Part shown: piece by piece, positions 35,083 to 44,481 of the stretch
Position numbering within the stretch: the stretch's first letter is position 1
Layout of the letters: the number at the start of each line of letters is the position of its first letter
Origin: Cryomorphaceae bacterium BACL29 MAG-121220-bin8
GTDB taxonomy: Bacteria; Bacteroidota; Bacteroidia; Flavobacteriales; Flavobacteriaceae
Assembly: GCA_905182765.1 (NCBI GenBank)
Contig: CAJJCV010000006.1
Location: forward strand, 1-64,000
Direction of reading: 5' to 3'
DNA length: 64,000 bases
Position numbers and translations under genes: made by a program
The notes under the pieces: model-generated
The model's input: the letters and a program-made list of their open reading frames with translations, nothing else
Told to the model about the DNA's origin: nothing
Database searches by the model: none

Positions 35083-35790
35083 ATGAATTTAAATGTCCTT
35101 AAAATATCTTTTTTAATACTGATAGTCAGTTTATTGACTTTATTTAGTTTTAATAAAAATCAGAGTAGGAGTATTGAATTTAATGATTTGAGTTATGTTG
35201 ATTCAGTCTTTAAATTTATTTCAAAAGATTCGGTTAATAAATTGTTAACACAAAGTAAATTATTTTCAAATGAAATTTTGAAAAGTAATTTAAATTTGAA
35301 GAATATTGAAAATACAATTTTATTAAATGAATATATACGTTCAGTTGAAGTGTCACTAAGTGTTGAAGGAAAATTAGGAGTAAATATTAAAGAAAAAAAT
35401 CCAGTGTTCAGAGTGTTAAGAGATAAGTATTATATTGATGCTGATGGAAAAAAAATGCCATTATCAAAAAATTTCTCAGAAGAAACCCCAATTATTTTAA
35501 GTAAAGTAGATTCAATTGATTTAAAAATGTTTGGTGATTTAGGTAAATACATAAAAAATGATGAATTTTTATCAAAACATATTGCCGGATTAACTAAATC
35601 AAAAAATAAATTGATATTTAATATTGATGGTTTTCAATATAATTTGAATTTAAATAGTAATGAAAATTATATATCAAAATTTAAAAATTATAAAGCATTT
35701 TTTAATACTGTTTATTCCTCAGGCTTATTAGATAGTTTGAGATCTGTTAATCTTGATTTTAAAAATCAAGTTATAATACAAAGAAAATAA
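35083..35790 (+). CDS. ftsQ: Cell division protein FtsQ (DivIB-like)
   Basis: The 235-residue protein has one N-terminal membrane segment (about residues 5-22) followed by an extracytoplasmic region. The segment LLNEYIRSVEVSLSVEGKLGVNIKEKNPVFRV is a POTRA-like alpha-beta unit typical of FtsQ. Sequence conservation in this family is low, but the position between murC and ftsA makes the call firm. The start follows the murC stop by one base. Confidence 0.88.
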   Translation: MNLNVLKISFLILIVSLLTLFSFNKNQSRSIEFNDLSYVDSVFKFISKDSVNKLLTQSKLFSNEILKSNLNLKNIENTILLNEYIRSVEVSLSVEGKLGVNIKEKNPVFRVLRDKYYIDADGKKMPLSKNFSEETPIILSKVDSIDLKMFGDLGKYIKNDEFLSKHIAGLTKSKNKLIFNIDGFQYNLNLNSNENYISKFKNYKAFFNTVYSSGLLDSLRSVNLDFKNQVIIQRK

Positions 35791-35792
35791 AT

Positions 35793-37091
35793 ATGGACAG
35801 AAAAAATTTATTTGTTGGATTAGATATAGGTACTACTAAAATAGTTGCTTTAATTGGCTCATTAAATGAGTACGATAAATTAAAAATTATTGGGATAGGT
35901 AAATCTAAAAGTCTAGGTGTTCATCGTGGAGTAGTAAATAATATCACTCAAACTATCCAGTCTATTCAATCAGCCGTTAGTGAAGCGGAACTAAATTCAT
36001 CTGAAAAAATTGATAAAGTTATTGTTGGTATTGCAGGTCAACACATAAGAAGTCTACAACATAGTGATTATATAACAAGGATTAATTCTGATACGGTTAT
36101 TGATAGTGAAGATTTAGATAAGCTAATAAATCAAGTTTATAAATTAGTTATGCTTCCGGGAGAAGAAATAATTCATGTATTACCTCAAGATTACAAGGTA
36201 GATGGTCAGGCTGAAATTAAAGAACCTATTGGAATGTTTGGAGGTAGATTAGAGGCAAATTTTCATGTGGTCGTTGGTCAAGTTTCCTCAATTAAAAATA
36301 TTGCAAGGTGTATTAAGAGTGCTGGGATTGATTTTGAAGGAATTACTTTAGAACCGATAGCTTCTTCTGATGCTGTTCTGAGTCAAGAAGAAAAAGAGGC
36401 AGGTGTTGCTTTAATTGATATTGGAGGAGGTACCACTGATTTAGCTATTTTTAAAGATGGAATTATTCGTCATACATCTGTAATACCTTTTGGAGGAAAT
36501 GTTATAACTGAAGATATAAAAGAGGGATGTTCTATTATAGAAAAACAAGCTGAACTATTAAAAATTAAGTTTGGTTCTGCTTGGCCGGGTGAGAATAAAG
36601 AGAATGAAATTGTTTCAATTCCAGGTTTAAGAGGAAGAGATCCAAAAGAAATTACACTTAAAAATTTATCAAAAATTATTCATGCTAGAGTTGTTGAAAT
36701 AATTGAACAGGTTTATATAGAAATTAAAAATTATGGACATGAAGAACAAAAAAAGAAATTAATTGCTGGAATTGTTTTAACAGGCGGTGGTAGTCAATTA
36801 AAACATCTAAAACAACTTGTTGAATACATAACAGGAATGGACACTAGGTTAGGTCACCCCAGTGAGCATTTGGCTGGAAATAATTCAATAGATATTTCAA
36901 GCCCTATGTATGCAACTGCAGTTGGTTTAGTTATGAATTCAACAAAAATTAGTAAAAAAAATAACAAAAAAGAAGACGATATAGAAAATCATGAACTTGA
37001 AGAAATTGATGATACAAATCAAGGTGAAAGATTAACAATTTTTGAACAGTTTACCGAAAAAATAAAAACATTTTTAGATAACGCCGAATAA
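35793..37091 (+). CDS. ftsA: Cell division actin-like protein FtsA
   Basis: FtsA tethers FtsZ to the membrane and recruits later division proteins. The 432-residue protein shows actin-fold phosphate loops GLDIGTTKIVALIG and LIDIGGGTTDLAIF and the adenosine motif IVLTGGGSQL. The C-terminal segment after an acidic linker, LTIFEQFTEKIKTFLDN, is a plausible amphipathic membrane helix. It ends 10 bases before ftsZ. Confidence 0.96.
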   Translation: MDRKNLFVGLDIGTTKIVALIGSLNEYDKLKIIGIGKSKSLGVHRGVVNNITQTIQSIQSAVSEAELNSSEKIDKVIVGIAGQHIRSLQHSDYITRINSDTVIDSEDLDKLINQVYKLVMLPGEEIIHVLPQDYKVDGQAEIKEPIGMFGGRLEANFHVVVGQVSSIKNIARCIKSAGIDFEGITLEPIASSDAVLSQEEKEAGVALIDIGGGTTDLAIFKDGIIRHTSVIPFGGNVITEDIKEGCSIIEKQAELLKIKFGSAWPGENKENEIVSIPGLRGRDPKEITLKNLSKIIHARVVEIIEQVYIEIKNYGHEEQKKKLIAGIVLTGGGSQLKHLKQLVEYITGMDTRLGHPSEHLAGNNSIDISSPMYATAVGLVMNSTKISKKNNKKEDDIENHELEEIDDTNQGERLTIFEQFTEKIKTFLDNAE

Positions 37092-37101
37092 ATTAAAGAT
37101 T

Positions 37102-38916
37102 ATGCAATTAAACCCAGAAATAAATAATTTACCATTTGATTTGCCTAAAAATCAAAGTAATGTAATAAAAGTCATCGGAGTTGGTGGAGGTGGAAGTAAT
37201 GCTATAAATTATATGCACTCCAAAGGAATTAAGGGAGTTGATTTTGTTGTTTGTAATACTGATTCACAAGCTTTAGAAAATAGTAGGGTTGAAAATAAAA
37301 TTCAACTAGGTATTTCGTTAACTGAGGGTTTAGGAGCAGGAGCTAATCCTGAAATTGGAGAAAAGGCAGCTGTTGAAAGTTTTGAGGACTTAAAGAAAAT
37401 GCTTGAAACTAATACTAAAATGGTTTTTATTACTGCAGGAATGGGTGGTGGAACAGGTACTGGTGCAGCGCCAGTTATCTCTAAACTAGCTAAAGAGATG
37501 GGTATTTTAACTGTAGGAATAGTAACTATGCCTTTCCAATTTGAAGGTAAAATTAGAGGACAACAGGCTAAAACTGGAATCGAAAAATTAAGGAAGGAAG
37601 TAGATGCTTTAATTGTAATTAATAATAATAATTTAAGAGATATTTACGGAAATTTAGGTTTTAAAGAAGGATTTGCAAAAGCAGATGAAGTATTAGCAAC
37701 TGCTTCTAGAGGAATAGCTGAAGTTATTACGCATCACTATACTCAAAATATTGATTTAAAAGATGCTAAAACTGTATTATCTAATAGTGGAAATGCTATT
37801 ATGGGTTCTTCTACGGCTGCTGGTAGTAAAAGATCGATTGAAGCTATTTCTTCTGCTCTTGATTCACCATTGTTAAATGATAACAGAATTACCGGAGCTA
37901 AAAATGTATTATTACTAATTGTTTCAGGTAAAGAAGAAATAACTATAGATGAAATTGGTCTTATAAATGATTACATTCAAGAAAAAGCTGGACATGGAGC
38001 AAATATTATAATGGGAGTAGGTGAAGATTTGAGTTTAGAAAATTCAATTTCTGTAACTGTAATCGCAACAGGTTTTGATCCAAATCAACAAGATGAAATT
38101 ATTCATTCAGACCCAAAAAAAATAATTCATAATCTTGATGAAAATAGCGGATATGTTCATAATCTAAACTCTGATATTCTTACAAATAAAAAGGATTCTT
38201 TACAATTTGATTTTACCTCAAATTCTATTGATTTTAAAAATACTAATACCGAAATTGCAAATTCAGAAAACTCTGAGTTGATAAATGACATTCATGTAGA
38301 TTATGAAGAGTTGAATTTAATAATTAGTGAAGATGAAATTGAAATTAACGATATTCCTGTTAATTTAAATAAAATTAAAGTTATTAAGCCCGAGGAGGTT
38401 GAACCTATTGATCAAGTTTCTTTTGACTTTGATATGCCATTAAAAAAACAAATAATTGAATCAGGTAAGATTGTTCACGAGTTAATTGAGGATGTAAATG
38501 AAATAGAAGTTAATAACCCGGTTCATATCATCCCTGTAACTGAATTTAATGGAATAAATGCTAATAAATCTGGTATTGACGATTATGAAATTGAAAGTAA
38601 ATTGACTGAACCTTCGCTGTCTGATATAAATATTGATAATAAAGAAATTGTTTTAAATCCTTTAAATAGTTCCATAGCTGATGGATTGTCTAAACGAACT
38701 GAAGAAAGAAAAATAAAACTGAAGGAATATAATTACAATTTTGCAAAAGCTAATAATATTAAATCTATGGAAAACGAACCTGCTTTTAAAAGATCTGGTG
38801 TTAGTTTAGATAATGTGGATCAATTTAAATCTTCCAGAACAGTTGTCAGTGAAGATTCTAATGGAGAAATTAACTTACGAACTAACAATTCGTTTTTACA
38901 TGATAACGTAGATTAA
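37102..38916 (+). CDS. ftsZ: Cell division tubulin-like GTPase FtsZ
   Basis: FtsZ forms the division ring. The 604-residue protein has the GTP-binding signature GGGTGTG at residues 115-121 and the T7-loop NIDLKD that completes the GTPase site of the adjacent subunit. The core ends near residue 325. It is followed by a long acidic, Asn-rich linker of about 230 residues and a conserved-looking tail ending in NNSFLHDNVD, which differs from the E. coli C-terminal peptide. The long linker makes the protein much larger than the proteobacterial form (about 380 residues). Confidence 0.97.
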   Translation: MQLNPEINNLPFDLPKNQSNVIKVIGVGGGGSNAINYMHSKGIKGVDFVVCNTDSQALENSRVENKIQLGISLTEGLGAGANPEIGEKAAVESFEDLKKMLETNTKMVFITAGMGGGTGTGAAPVISKLAKEMGILTVGIVTMPFQFEGKIRGQQAKTGIEKLRKEVDALIVINNNNLRDIYGNLGFKEGFAKADEVLATASRGIAEVITHHYTQNIDLKDAKTVLSNSGNAIMGSSTAAGSKRSIEAISSALDSPLLNDNRITGAKNVLLLIVSGKEEITIDEIGLINDYIQEKAGHGANIIMGVGEDLSLENSISVTVIATGFDPNQQDEIIHSDPKKIIHNLDENSGYVHNLNSDILTNKKDSLQFDFTSNSIDFKNTNTEIANSENSELINDIHVDYEELNLIISEDEIEINDIPVNLNKIKVIKPEEVEPIDQVSFDFDMPLKKQIIESGKIVHELIEDVNEIEVNNPVHIIPVTEFNGINANKSGIDDYEIESKLTEPSLSDINIDNKEIVLNPLNSSIADGLSKRTEERKIKLKEYNYNFAKANNIKSMENEPAFKRSGVSLDNVDQFKSSRTVVSEDSNGEINLRTNNSFLHDNVD

Positions 38917-38928
38917 AACAAAAAACAT

Positions 38929-39378
38929 ATGAAATTGATAGACAAAATATCTAGTTCAATTATTTCAGCAATGAAAGAAAAGAATGTGAGTGAATTAGAA
39001 TCTTTAAGAGCAATTAAGTCAGCACTTTTATTAGCACAAACACAAAAAGGTTCAGAAGGAAATGTTAGTCAATCAGAAGAAGTTAAAATTCTTCAAAAAC
39101 TGGTTAAACAAAGAAAAGAAAGTGCTGAGATATATAATAAACAAAACAGGCTAGAACTTGCAGATGTTGAAATTAGACAGTTTAAGATAATTGAAAGATT
39201 TTTACCATCTCAAATTAGTGTAGAAGACTTAGAAAAAATAATTATTGAAATTATAAATCAGACTGGAGCAGAGGGAATGAATGATATGGGTAAAGTAATG
39301 GGAATTGCATCAACTAAGCTATCGGGAAAAGCTGATGGAAAAACTATATCTAATATTATTCGCTCAAAACTAATGTAA
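38929..39378 (+). CDS. GatB/YqeY domain protein
   Basis: The 149-residue protein is a stand-alone GatB/YqeY (Asn/Gln amidotransferase tail-like) domain. It shows LRAIKSALLLAQ, KLVKQRKESAEIYNKQNR and a C-terminal GKVMGIASTKLSGKADGKTIS, all typical. The tail domain binds tRNA in GatB, but the role of the free protein is not known. It is 12 bases after ftsZ, an arrangement frequent in this phylum. Confidence 0.93.
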   Translation: MKLIDKISSSIISAMKEKNVSELESLRAIKSALLLAQTQKGSEGNVSQSEEVKILQKLVKQRKESAEIYNKQNRLELADVEIRQFKIIERFLPSQISVEDLEKIIIEIINQTGAEGMNDMGKVMGIASTKLSGKADGKTISNIIRSKLM

Positions 39379-39384
39379 TAAATC

Positions 39385-39458
39385 GGCCCAGTAGTTCAAC
39401 TGGATAGAATATCAGATTTCGGCTCTGACGGTTGGAGGTTCGAATCCTCCCTGGGTCA
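39385..39458 (+). tRNA. tRNA-Arg (anticodon UCG)
   Basis: The 74-base sequence folds into a full cloverleaf: acceptor 39385-39391 with 39451-39457 (seven pairs, one G-U), a four-pair D stem, anticodon stem TCAGA/TCTGA with loop TTTCGGC, and a five-pair T stem GGAGG/CCTCC around TTCGAAT. The anticodon TCG at 39419-39421 reads CGA (Arg). The discriminator is A39458 and CCA is not encoded. It begins 6 bases after the yqeY stop and no promoter is seen, so it is probably cut from the dcw transcript. Confidence 0.95.
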
Positions 39459-39475
39459 CTAATAATTTATTTTTT

Positions 39476-39922
39476 ATGAGGTTTTTTTTATATCTATTTT
39501 TTATTTTAAATATAACAAGCCTAAGTTGTCAAGACAATATAGAATCTTATAATATCACATTAAATATCAAAAACATTAAGTCTAAGGGTAATTTATTCAT
39601 TGCAATATGGACTGATTCTAATGCATTTAATTCTAACAAATCAGATAGTTCAGAATCAAAAAATGGATTTAAATATGGATTTAAAGAAAGTGTTAACCAA
39701 AAATATTTTAATAAAACAATTAAACTGCCAAAAGGGAAATATCTAGTTTCAATTTATTTGGATAAAAATTTTAACAATAAAATGGATTACAATTTTCTAG
39801 GAATTCCAAAAGAGCAATATGGTTTTTCAACAAACAAAATAATAAGGTTCAGAAAGCCAAGTTTTGATGAGGCATCATTTGTCTTTCAAAACAATTTAAT
39901 TTTAGATATTTCTTTGCAATAA
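39476..39922 (+). CDS. DUF2141 family exported protein
   Basis: The 148-residue protein has a signal peptide ending near SLSC, which may be a lipobox. It matches DUF2141 in the pattern GNLFIAIW, LPKGKYLVSIYLDKNFNNKMDYNFLG and IPKEQYGFS. The DKNFNNKMDYN segment resembles a calcium-binding loop. The function of this family is unknown. It lies 17 bases after the tRNA and probably depends on upstream transcription. Its stop abuts that of the convergent PHP gene. Confidence 0.85.
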   Translation: MRFFLYLFFILNITSLSCQDNIESYNITLNIKNIKSKGNLFIAIWTDSNAFNSNKSDSSESKNGFKYGFKESVNQKYFNKTIKLPKGKYLVSIYLDKNFNNKMDYNFLGIPKEQYGFSTNKIIRFRKPSFDEASFVFQNNLILDISLQ

Positions 39923-41017
39923 TTATAGTCTAACTGTTTTTGTAATTTTTAAATTTTTGTTAGGTTCTACAATTATATTTAATATTTCAAAAGGCATTTC
40001 AATTGAATTTAAAATTTCTTTTGTTTTTACTGTTATTAGTAATTCATCATTCGCTGGAACTTCAATTACTGAACCATAGCTATGAAAAGTGTAATCTCCT
40101 GTATATTTCAGTTTTAATGGTACTACGCTGTGATTTTTAAGTTTAATAGTTACTATCTTTTTATAATATCCATTTGATGTAATAGTTAGATTTTTGTCAA
40201 TTACAGGCAAAAGGTTTTCTTTTTTTCCAATTAACATATCTCTGTGCCAAACGAAAGTTTTTTGCGAAAAAAGAGCATCTCTAATACTTCTTTTTGTAAT
40301 ATTTTTTGATATAATAAAGGTTATCGGTCTATGATGATTTTTTTCTTTATCAAATGTCCAATCTATTAAACCGTGTATATCACTTGTACCCATTATGGTT
40401 AAATTATTTTCAAGAGCAAGGGCTAGTGCTTCTTCTGAGTAAGTATGTTCATTTACGACTTCAATTCCATGAAATAATTTCTTTTGTAATAATCTTTCAT
40501 GTAACTTATCTAAACGTGCTATTGCGTCGTCTCTATTTTCAACCCAATTAGGATGGTTCCAAAACACAAAGGCTCCTTGTTTATTGGCTTCTATCATAGC
40601 TTTCTCCCCGTCAGGATTTATTAATAAGTTAGAATCCTTAACAAATACTGCATTAAAGTGTCCAGGAGGCATTGGTTTAGTTATTTCAGAACCGTTTATT
40701 ATCATTAAAGGCTCGTTTTTAGTCAACATTGCATTTGATATTTGAAATGATCTGTTTCTGTCTTTTATATCTATATCGTTCTTATAAGATAAATATTCTA
40801 AATGTTCTGTTAAAGAAATCAAGTCAAGTCCTTCCCTTCTAGCTTCTTTTACTCTTATGCTTGGCCAAACTTCTCCGTCAGAAAACACTGTATGAATATG
40901 TAAGTCTGAAGAAATTAAAAACACACCATCAGGACTTTTAAAAAATTCTTTTCGGTCTTGTGAATTTACTTTTATTAGGGAAAATAGTATAAGAATTAGT
41001 AGTGCTTTTTTTTTCAT
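39923..41017 (-). CDS. Exported PHP-domain metal-dependent phosphoesterase
   Basis: The 364-residue protein has a cleavable signal (MKKKALLILILFSLIKVNSQ). Its PHP domain carries DLHIHTVFSDGEVWP, LISLTEHLEY, NGSEIT, FWNHPNW and GTSDIHG, which supply the His, Glu and Asp metal ligands. About 100 C-terminal residues form a beta-rich extension. PHP proteins hydrolyse phosphate esters such as histidinol phosphate; the exported location argues against histidine synthesis. The substrate is unknown. Confidence 0.85.
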   Translation of the reverse strand: MKKKALLILILFSLIKVNSQDRKEFFKSPDGVFLISSDLHIHTVFSDGEVWPSIRVKEARREGLDLISLTEHLEYLSYKNDIDIKDRNRSFQISNAMLTKNEPLMIINGSEITKPMPPGHFNAVFVKDSNLLINPDGEKAMIEANKQGAFVFWNHPNWVENRDDAIARLDKLHERLLQKKLFHGIEVVNEHTYSEEALALALENNLTIMGTSDIHGLIDWTFDKEKNHHRPITFIISKNITKRSIRDALFSQKTFVWHRDMLIGKKENLLPVIDKNLTITSNGYYKKIVTIKLKNHSVVPLKLKYTGDYTFHSYGSVIEVPANDELLITVKTKEILNSIEMPFEILNIIVEPNKNLKITKTVRL

Positions 41018-41082
41018 TATTAAAAGTTTGATTAATTGTTTTACTATATTTAATATAAATTTACAATTTAATTTTAAATATA

Positions 41083-41781
41083 ATGAAACACATAAAATAT
41101 CCTATTTTAATCACATTTCTATTTATTTTTAATTCTTGTGCCTCTCTATCTTTATTTTCACCTGAAACACATAATCATTATACTAATAGTAATGATAGTT
41201 TAAATAAAAATGAGCCAGTAGTAAATAAAGCAAATACTATAAATTTATTTAATGGCACTGATTTAAGTGGTTGGATTATTTATGGAACTGAAAAGTGGTA
41301 TGTTGAGGACGGTTTGTTGATATGTGAAAGTGGACCAAATGCTGAATACGGGTATCTAGGTACTGATGATTATTACAAGGATTTTGTTTTGAACCTTGAG
41401 TTTTTGCAAGAGGCTAATGGAAATAGTGGTGTTTTTTTTAGATCAACTATTGAAGGCACTAAAGTTAGTGGTTGGCAAGTTGAGGTAGCTCCACCAGGAT
41501 CATTCACTGGAGGAATATACGAGTCATACGGTAGAGGTTGGCTTGTAAAGCCTAGTTTTGGTAAAGATTCATCTTTGATTATGGGCGATTGGAATAAGCT
41601 TACTGTAAAAGTTCAAGATCAAACCGTTACTACTTGGTTAAATGGCAAAAAAATGATTTCTTATACTGATAAAAATATTGGTGAAGCTAATGGTAGAATT
41701 GCTTTACAAATTCATGATGGCGGTGGAATTAAGGTTAAGTGGAGAAACATTAAACTTCACAAATTAGACAGTCAGATATAG
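41083..41781 (+). CDS. DUF1080 lipoprotein (3-keto-disaccharide hydrolase-like)
   Basis: The 232-residue protein has a lipoprotein signal ending FNSC (Cys19). The mature part is a concanavalin-like DUF1080 domain beginning LFNGTDLSGW, with NSGVFFRSTIEG and IALQIHDGGGIKVKWRNIKL at the end. Some DUF1080 proteins hydrolyse 3-keto-glycosides, and this may act on carbohydrate at the cell surface. It is divergent from the PHP gene with 65 bases between starts, so the two may share control. Confidence 0.87.
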   Translation: MKHIKYPILITFLFIFNSCASLSLFSPETHNHYTNSNDSLNKNEPVVNKANTINLFNGTDLSGWIIYGTEKWYVEDGLLICESGPNAEYGYLGTDDYYKDFVLNLEFLQEANGNSGVFFRSTIEGTKVSGWQVEVAPPGSFTGGIYESYGRGWLVKPSFGKDSSLIMGDWNKLTVKVQDQTVTTWLNGKKMISYTDKNIGEANGRIALQIHDGGGIKVKWRNIKLHKLDSQI

Positions 41782-41784
41782 ATA

Positions 41785-42852
41785 TTAACTTTTAAAAATT
41801 TTTCCAGAAGAATGGTCTCTAGAGGCGCCAGTAACATTTTTCAAACAATTTATTTTATTGTCAAATCGAAGTAAACCCATATAAGCAAAAATTAAAGCTT
41901 CTTTATTATTAATAATTTCTTTTTCTGGTATAATAACTTCGCATCTTAGCTTACTTTTCAATTTATTAATTATAGTTTTATTGTATGTTCCTCCTCCTGT
42001 AACTAATATTTTTTCGTTTTTTATATTTCCTTTAATTGAATTTTCAATCTGTTCTGTTATATGTTCGACAAATGTTTTTAATACATTATGATTATTAATT
42101 GAATATGAATCTATTAATGGTAATATGTTTTCGTTTACATATTCAATTCCCAATGATTTTGGTCCCTTAAGTTTATAATAGTCTAAGGAATTCAATTTTT
42201 TCAATAAATTAACATTCACACTTCCTTTCTCAGAAAGTTTTCCATTTTCATCAAAAGGTTTACCTAGTTTTTTTGAATAATAATTTAGAACTGTATTGAC
42301 AGGGCAAATATCAAAAGCCTTAATTGATTTATTTTTTTTTATTGAAATATTACAAAAACCACCAAGGTTTAAGCAATACTTATATTCTTTAAAGAGGTTT
42401 AAATCTCCAATAGGTACTAAGGGAGCACCTTGCCCTCCAAGTTCTACATCTTGAGTTCTGAAGTCACATATTAAACTAGAGTTTATATTATTAAATATTA
42501 TTTCACCATTTCCAATTTGTTTGGTTATACCTTTTTCTGGCTTATGAAAAACTGTGTGACCGTGAGAAGAGACTAAATTGACTTTTGGACCTCCTATTTC
42601 AAACATAAATTTATTAATATAATTACTAATTAGTTTTCCATATTCATGATCTAAAATATTAAGATCCTTTTCGTCCAAATTTATAGCATTTGAAAGTCTA
42701 TCTATCCAATTAGATGAATAATTGAAAGTTTCACTATTTAAGATTTTAAACTTAGAATAATTATCGCTGTCAAATGACACTAAGCATAAGTCAAGCCCAT
42801 CAAGTGAAGTCCCGCTCATAACACCAATAACGTTAATGGGTTTTAAATACAC
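41785..42852 (-). CDS. anmK: Anhydro-N-acetylmuramic acid kinase
   Basis: AnmK phosphorylates and opens anhydroMurNAc recovered from peptidoglycan turnover. The 355-residue protein has the phosphate loop MSGTSLDG (residues 12-19), CDFRTQDVELGGQGAPLVPIGD and ILVTGGGTYN. The start is a GTG at 42850-42852; an ATG two bases upstream is out of frame. It is the last gene of the rpoD-rpe-anmK run. Confidence 0.94.
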   Translation of the reverse strand: MYLKPINVIGVMSGTSLDGLDLCLVSFDSDNYSKFKILNSETFNYSSNWIDRLSNAINLDEKDLNILDHEYGKLISNYINKFMFEIGGPKVNLVSSHGHTVFHKPEKGITKQIGNGEIIFNNINSSLICDFRTQDVELGGQGAPLVPIGDLNLFKEYKYCLNLGGFCNISIKKNKSIKAFDICPVNTVLNYYSKKLGKPFDENGKLSEKGSVNVNLLKKLNSLDYYKLKGPKSLGIEYVNENILPLIDSYSINNHNVLKTFVEHITEQIENSIKGNIKNEKILVTGGGTYNKTIINKLKSKLRCEVIIPEKEIINNKEALIFAYMGLLRFDNKINCLKNVTGASRDHSSGKIFKS

Positions 42853-42897
42853 ATTTTAAAATATGTTATTAAATTAATTAAAAACTTTGTAATTAAT

Positions 42898-43551
42898 TTA
42901 ATTAATTAGAGAGGATAATTCAGAAATTGTTTCAGTGGGATTTTTAGATTTAAACACAAAACTTCCAGCAACTAGTGCGTTAGCTCCACAATCAATTAGT
43001 TTTTTTGCGTTTTCTGAATTAACACCGCCGTCTATTTCAATGATTGCTTTAGAACTTTGTTCTTTGATCAATGATTTAAGTTCCTCAATTTTAGAGTATG
43101 TACCTTCAATAAACGACTGACCACCAAATCCAGGATTAACACTCATAATACACACTAAATCAAGTTCCTTAATAATTGATTTTAATGATGAGATTGGAGT
43201 GTGAGGGTTTATAGCTACACCAGCTTTCATTTTTAAATCTTTGACTCTCTGAACAGTTCTGTGTAGATGAGTGCAAGCTTCGTAATGAACAGTTAGGATA
43301 TCTGCACCAAGTTCAGCAAAGCTTTCTAAATAATTGTCAGGGTTGACAATCATTAAATGAACATCTAAAGTTTTTTTTGCATTTTTTTTTAAAACTTTCA
43401 TTATTGGAGTTCCAAAAGAAATATTTGGCACAAAAACTCCATCCATTACGTCAATATGAAACCAGTTAGCTTCACTTTTATTTACCATTTCAATTTCACT
43501 ATTTAGATTTCCAAAATCACAAGCAAGCATTGATGGAGCAATTATATTCAT
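42898..43551 (-). CDS. rpe: Ribulose-phosphate 3-epimerase
   Basis: Rpe interconverts ribulose-5-phosphate and xylulose-5-phosphate in the pentose phosphate pathway. The 217-residue TIM barrel shows APSMLACDFGNL, WFHIDVMDGVFVPNISFG, MSVNPGFGGQSF and EIDGGVN, with the expected His and Asp metal ligands. It starts 2 bases after the sigma factor stop, so it is cotranscribed with rpoD. Confidence 0.97.
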   Translation of the reverse strand: MNIIAPSMLACDFGNLNSEIEMVNKSEANWFHIDVMDGVFVPNISFGTPIMKVLKKNAKKTLDVHLMIVNPDNYLESFAELGADILTVHYEACTHLHRTVQRVKDLKMKAGVAINPHTPISSLKSIIKELDLVCIMSVNPGFGGQSFIEGTYSKIEELKSLIKEQSSKAIIEIDGGVNSENAKKLIDCGANALVAGSFVFKSKNPTETISELSSLIN

Positions 43552-43553
43552 TA

Positions 43554-44417
43554 TTAACCTAAATAAGTTTTTAATATCCTGCTTCTTGAAGTGTGTTTAA
43601 GTCTTCTGATGGCCTTTTCTTTAATCTGTCTTACTCTTTCTCTAGTAAGATCGAATGTTTCTCCAATTTCTTCTAAAGTCATAGCGTGTTTCTCACCTAA
43701 ACCAAAATATAATCTAACTACGTCAGCTTCTCTAGGAGTAAGTGTTTCAAGAGCTCTCTCAATTTCAGTTCTTAGAGATTCATGTAATAAATTTCTGTCA
43801 GGATTTGGTGATTCACCACTACGAAGAACGTCATAAAGATTTGAATCTTCTCCTTCAACTAATGGTGCATCCATAGATACGTGTCTTCCAGAGTTTTTCA
43901 TAGATTCTTTAACGTCAGAAACTGTCATGTCTAACTCTTTAGCAATTTCTTCTGCTGAAGGAACTCTTTCATTAGCCTGTTCCAAAAAAGCATACATTTT
44001 ATTAATTTTATTAATAGAACCAATTTTATTTAAAGGAAGTCTAACTATTCTTGATTGTTCTGCTAAAGCTTGTAATATTGATTGCCTAATCCACCAAACT
44101 GCGTACGAGATAAATTTAAATCCTCTTGTTTCATCAAATCTTTTAGCAGCCTTAATTAAACCTAAATTTCCTTCATTTATTAGATCGGGAAGAGTCAGTC
44201 CCTGATTTTGATATTGCTTTGCTACTGAAACAACAAATCTTAAATTTGCTTTTGTAAGTTTGTCTAATGCATTTGCATCTCCTGCTCTAATTTTTTGAGC
44301 TAATTCAACCTCTTCTTCAGCGGTAATTAAGTCGACCTTTCCTATTTCTTGTAAGTATTTATCTAAGGATGCAGTTTCTCTATTGGTTACCTGTTTGGTT
44401 ATTTTTAATTGTCTCAT
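43554..44417 (-). CDS. rpoD: Housekeeping RNA polymerase sigma factor, Bacteroidota type
   Basis: This 287-residue primary sigma factor lacks the N-terminal region 1.1 of proteobacterial RpoD, as is usual in the phylum. Region 1.2 starts near [16 protein letters not shown]; region 2 contains [34 protein letters not shown] and [13 protein letters not shown]; region 4 contains [14 protein letters not shown] and the helix-turn-helix [17 protein letters not shown]. This protein should read the TAnnTTTG promoters found across the window. It lies 64 bases after pnp, with no clear promoter between. Confidence 0.96.
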   Translation of the reverse strand: MRQLKITKQVTNRETASLDKYLQEIGKVDLITAEEEVELAQKIRAGDANALDKLTKANLRFVVSVAKQYQNQGLTLPDLINEGNLGLIKAAKRFDETRGFKFISYAVWWIRQSILQALAEQSRIVRLPLNKIGSINKINKMYAFLEQANERVPSAEEIAKELDMTVSDVKESMKNSGRHVSMDAPLVEGEDSNLYDVLRSGESPNPDRNLLHESLRTEIERALETLTPREADVVRLYFGLGEKHAMTLEEIGETFDLTRERVRQIKEKAIRRLKHTSRSRILKTYLG

Positions 44418-44481
44418 TGTGATGTATTAGACTTATTATACGTTAAAATATATAAAAAGGTTACAGTAATTATAAATTCAA

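Noticed and set aside
43591..44205. Forward-strand frames of 81 and 92 codons opposite the sigma factor
   Set aside because: The sigma factor is unmistakable on the other strand and these frames have no family features or promoter.
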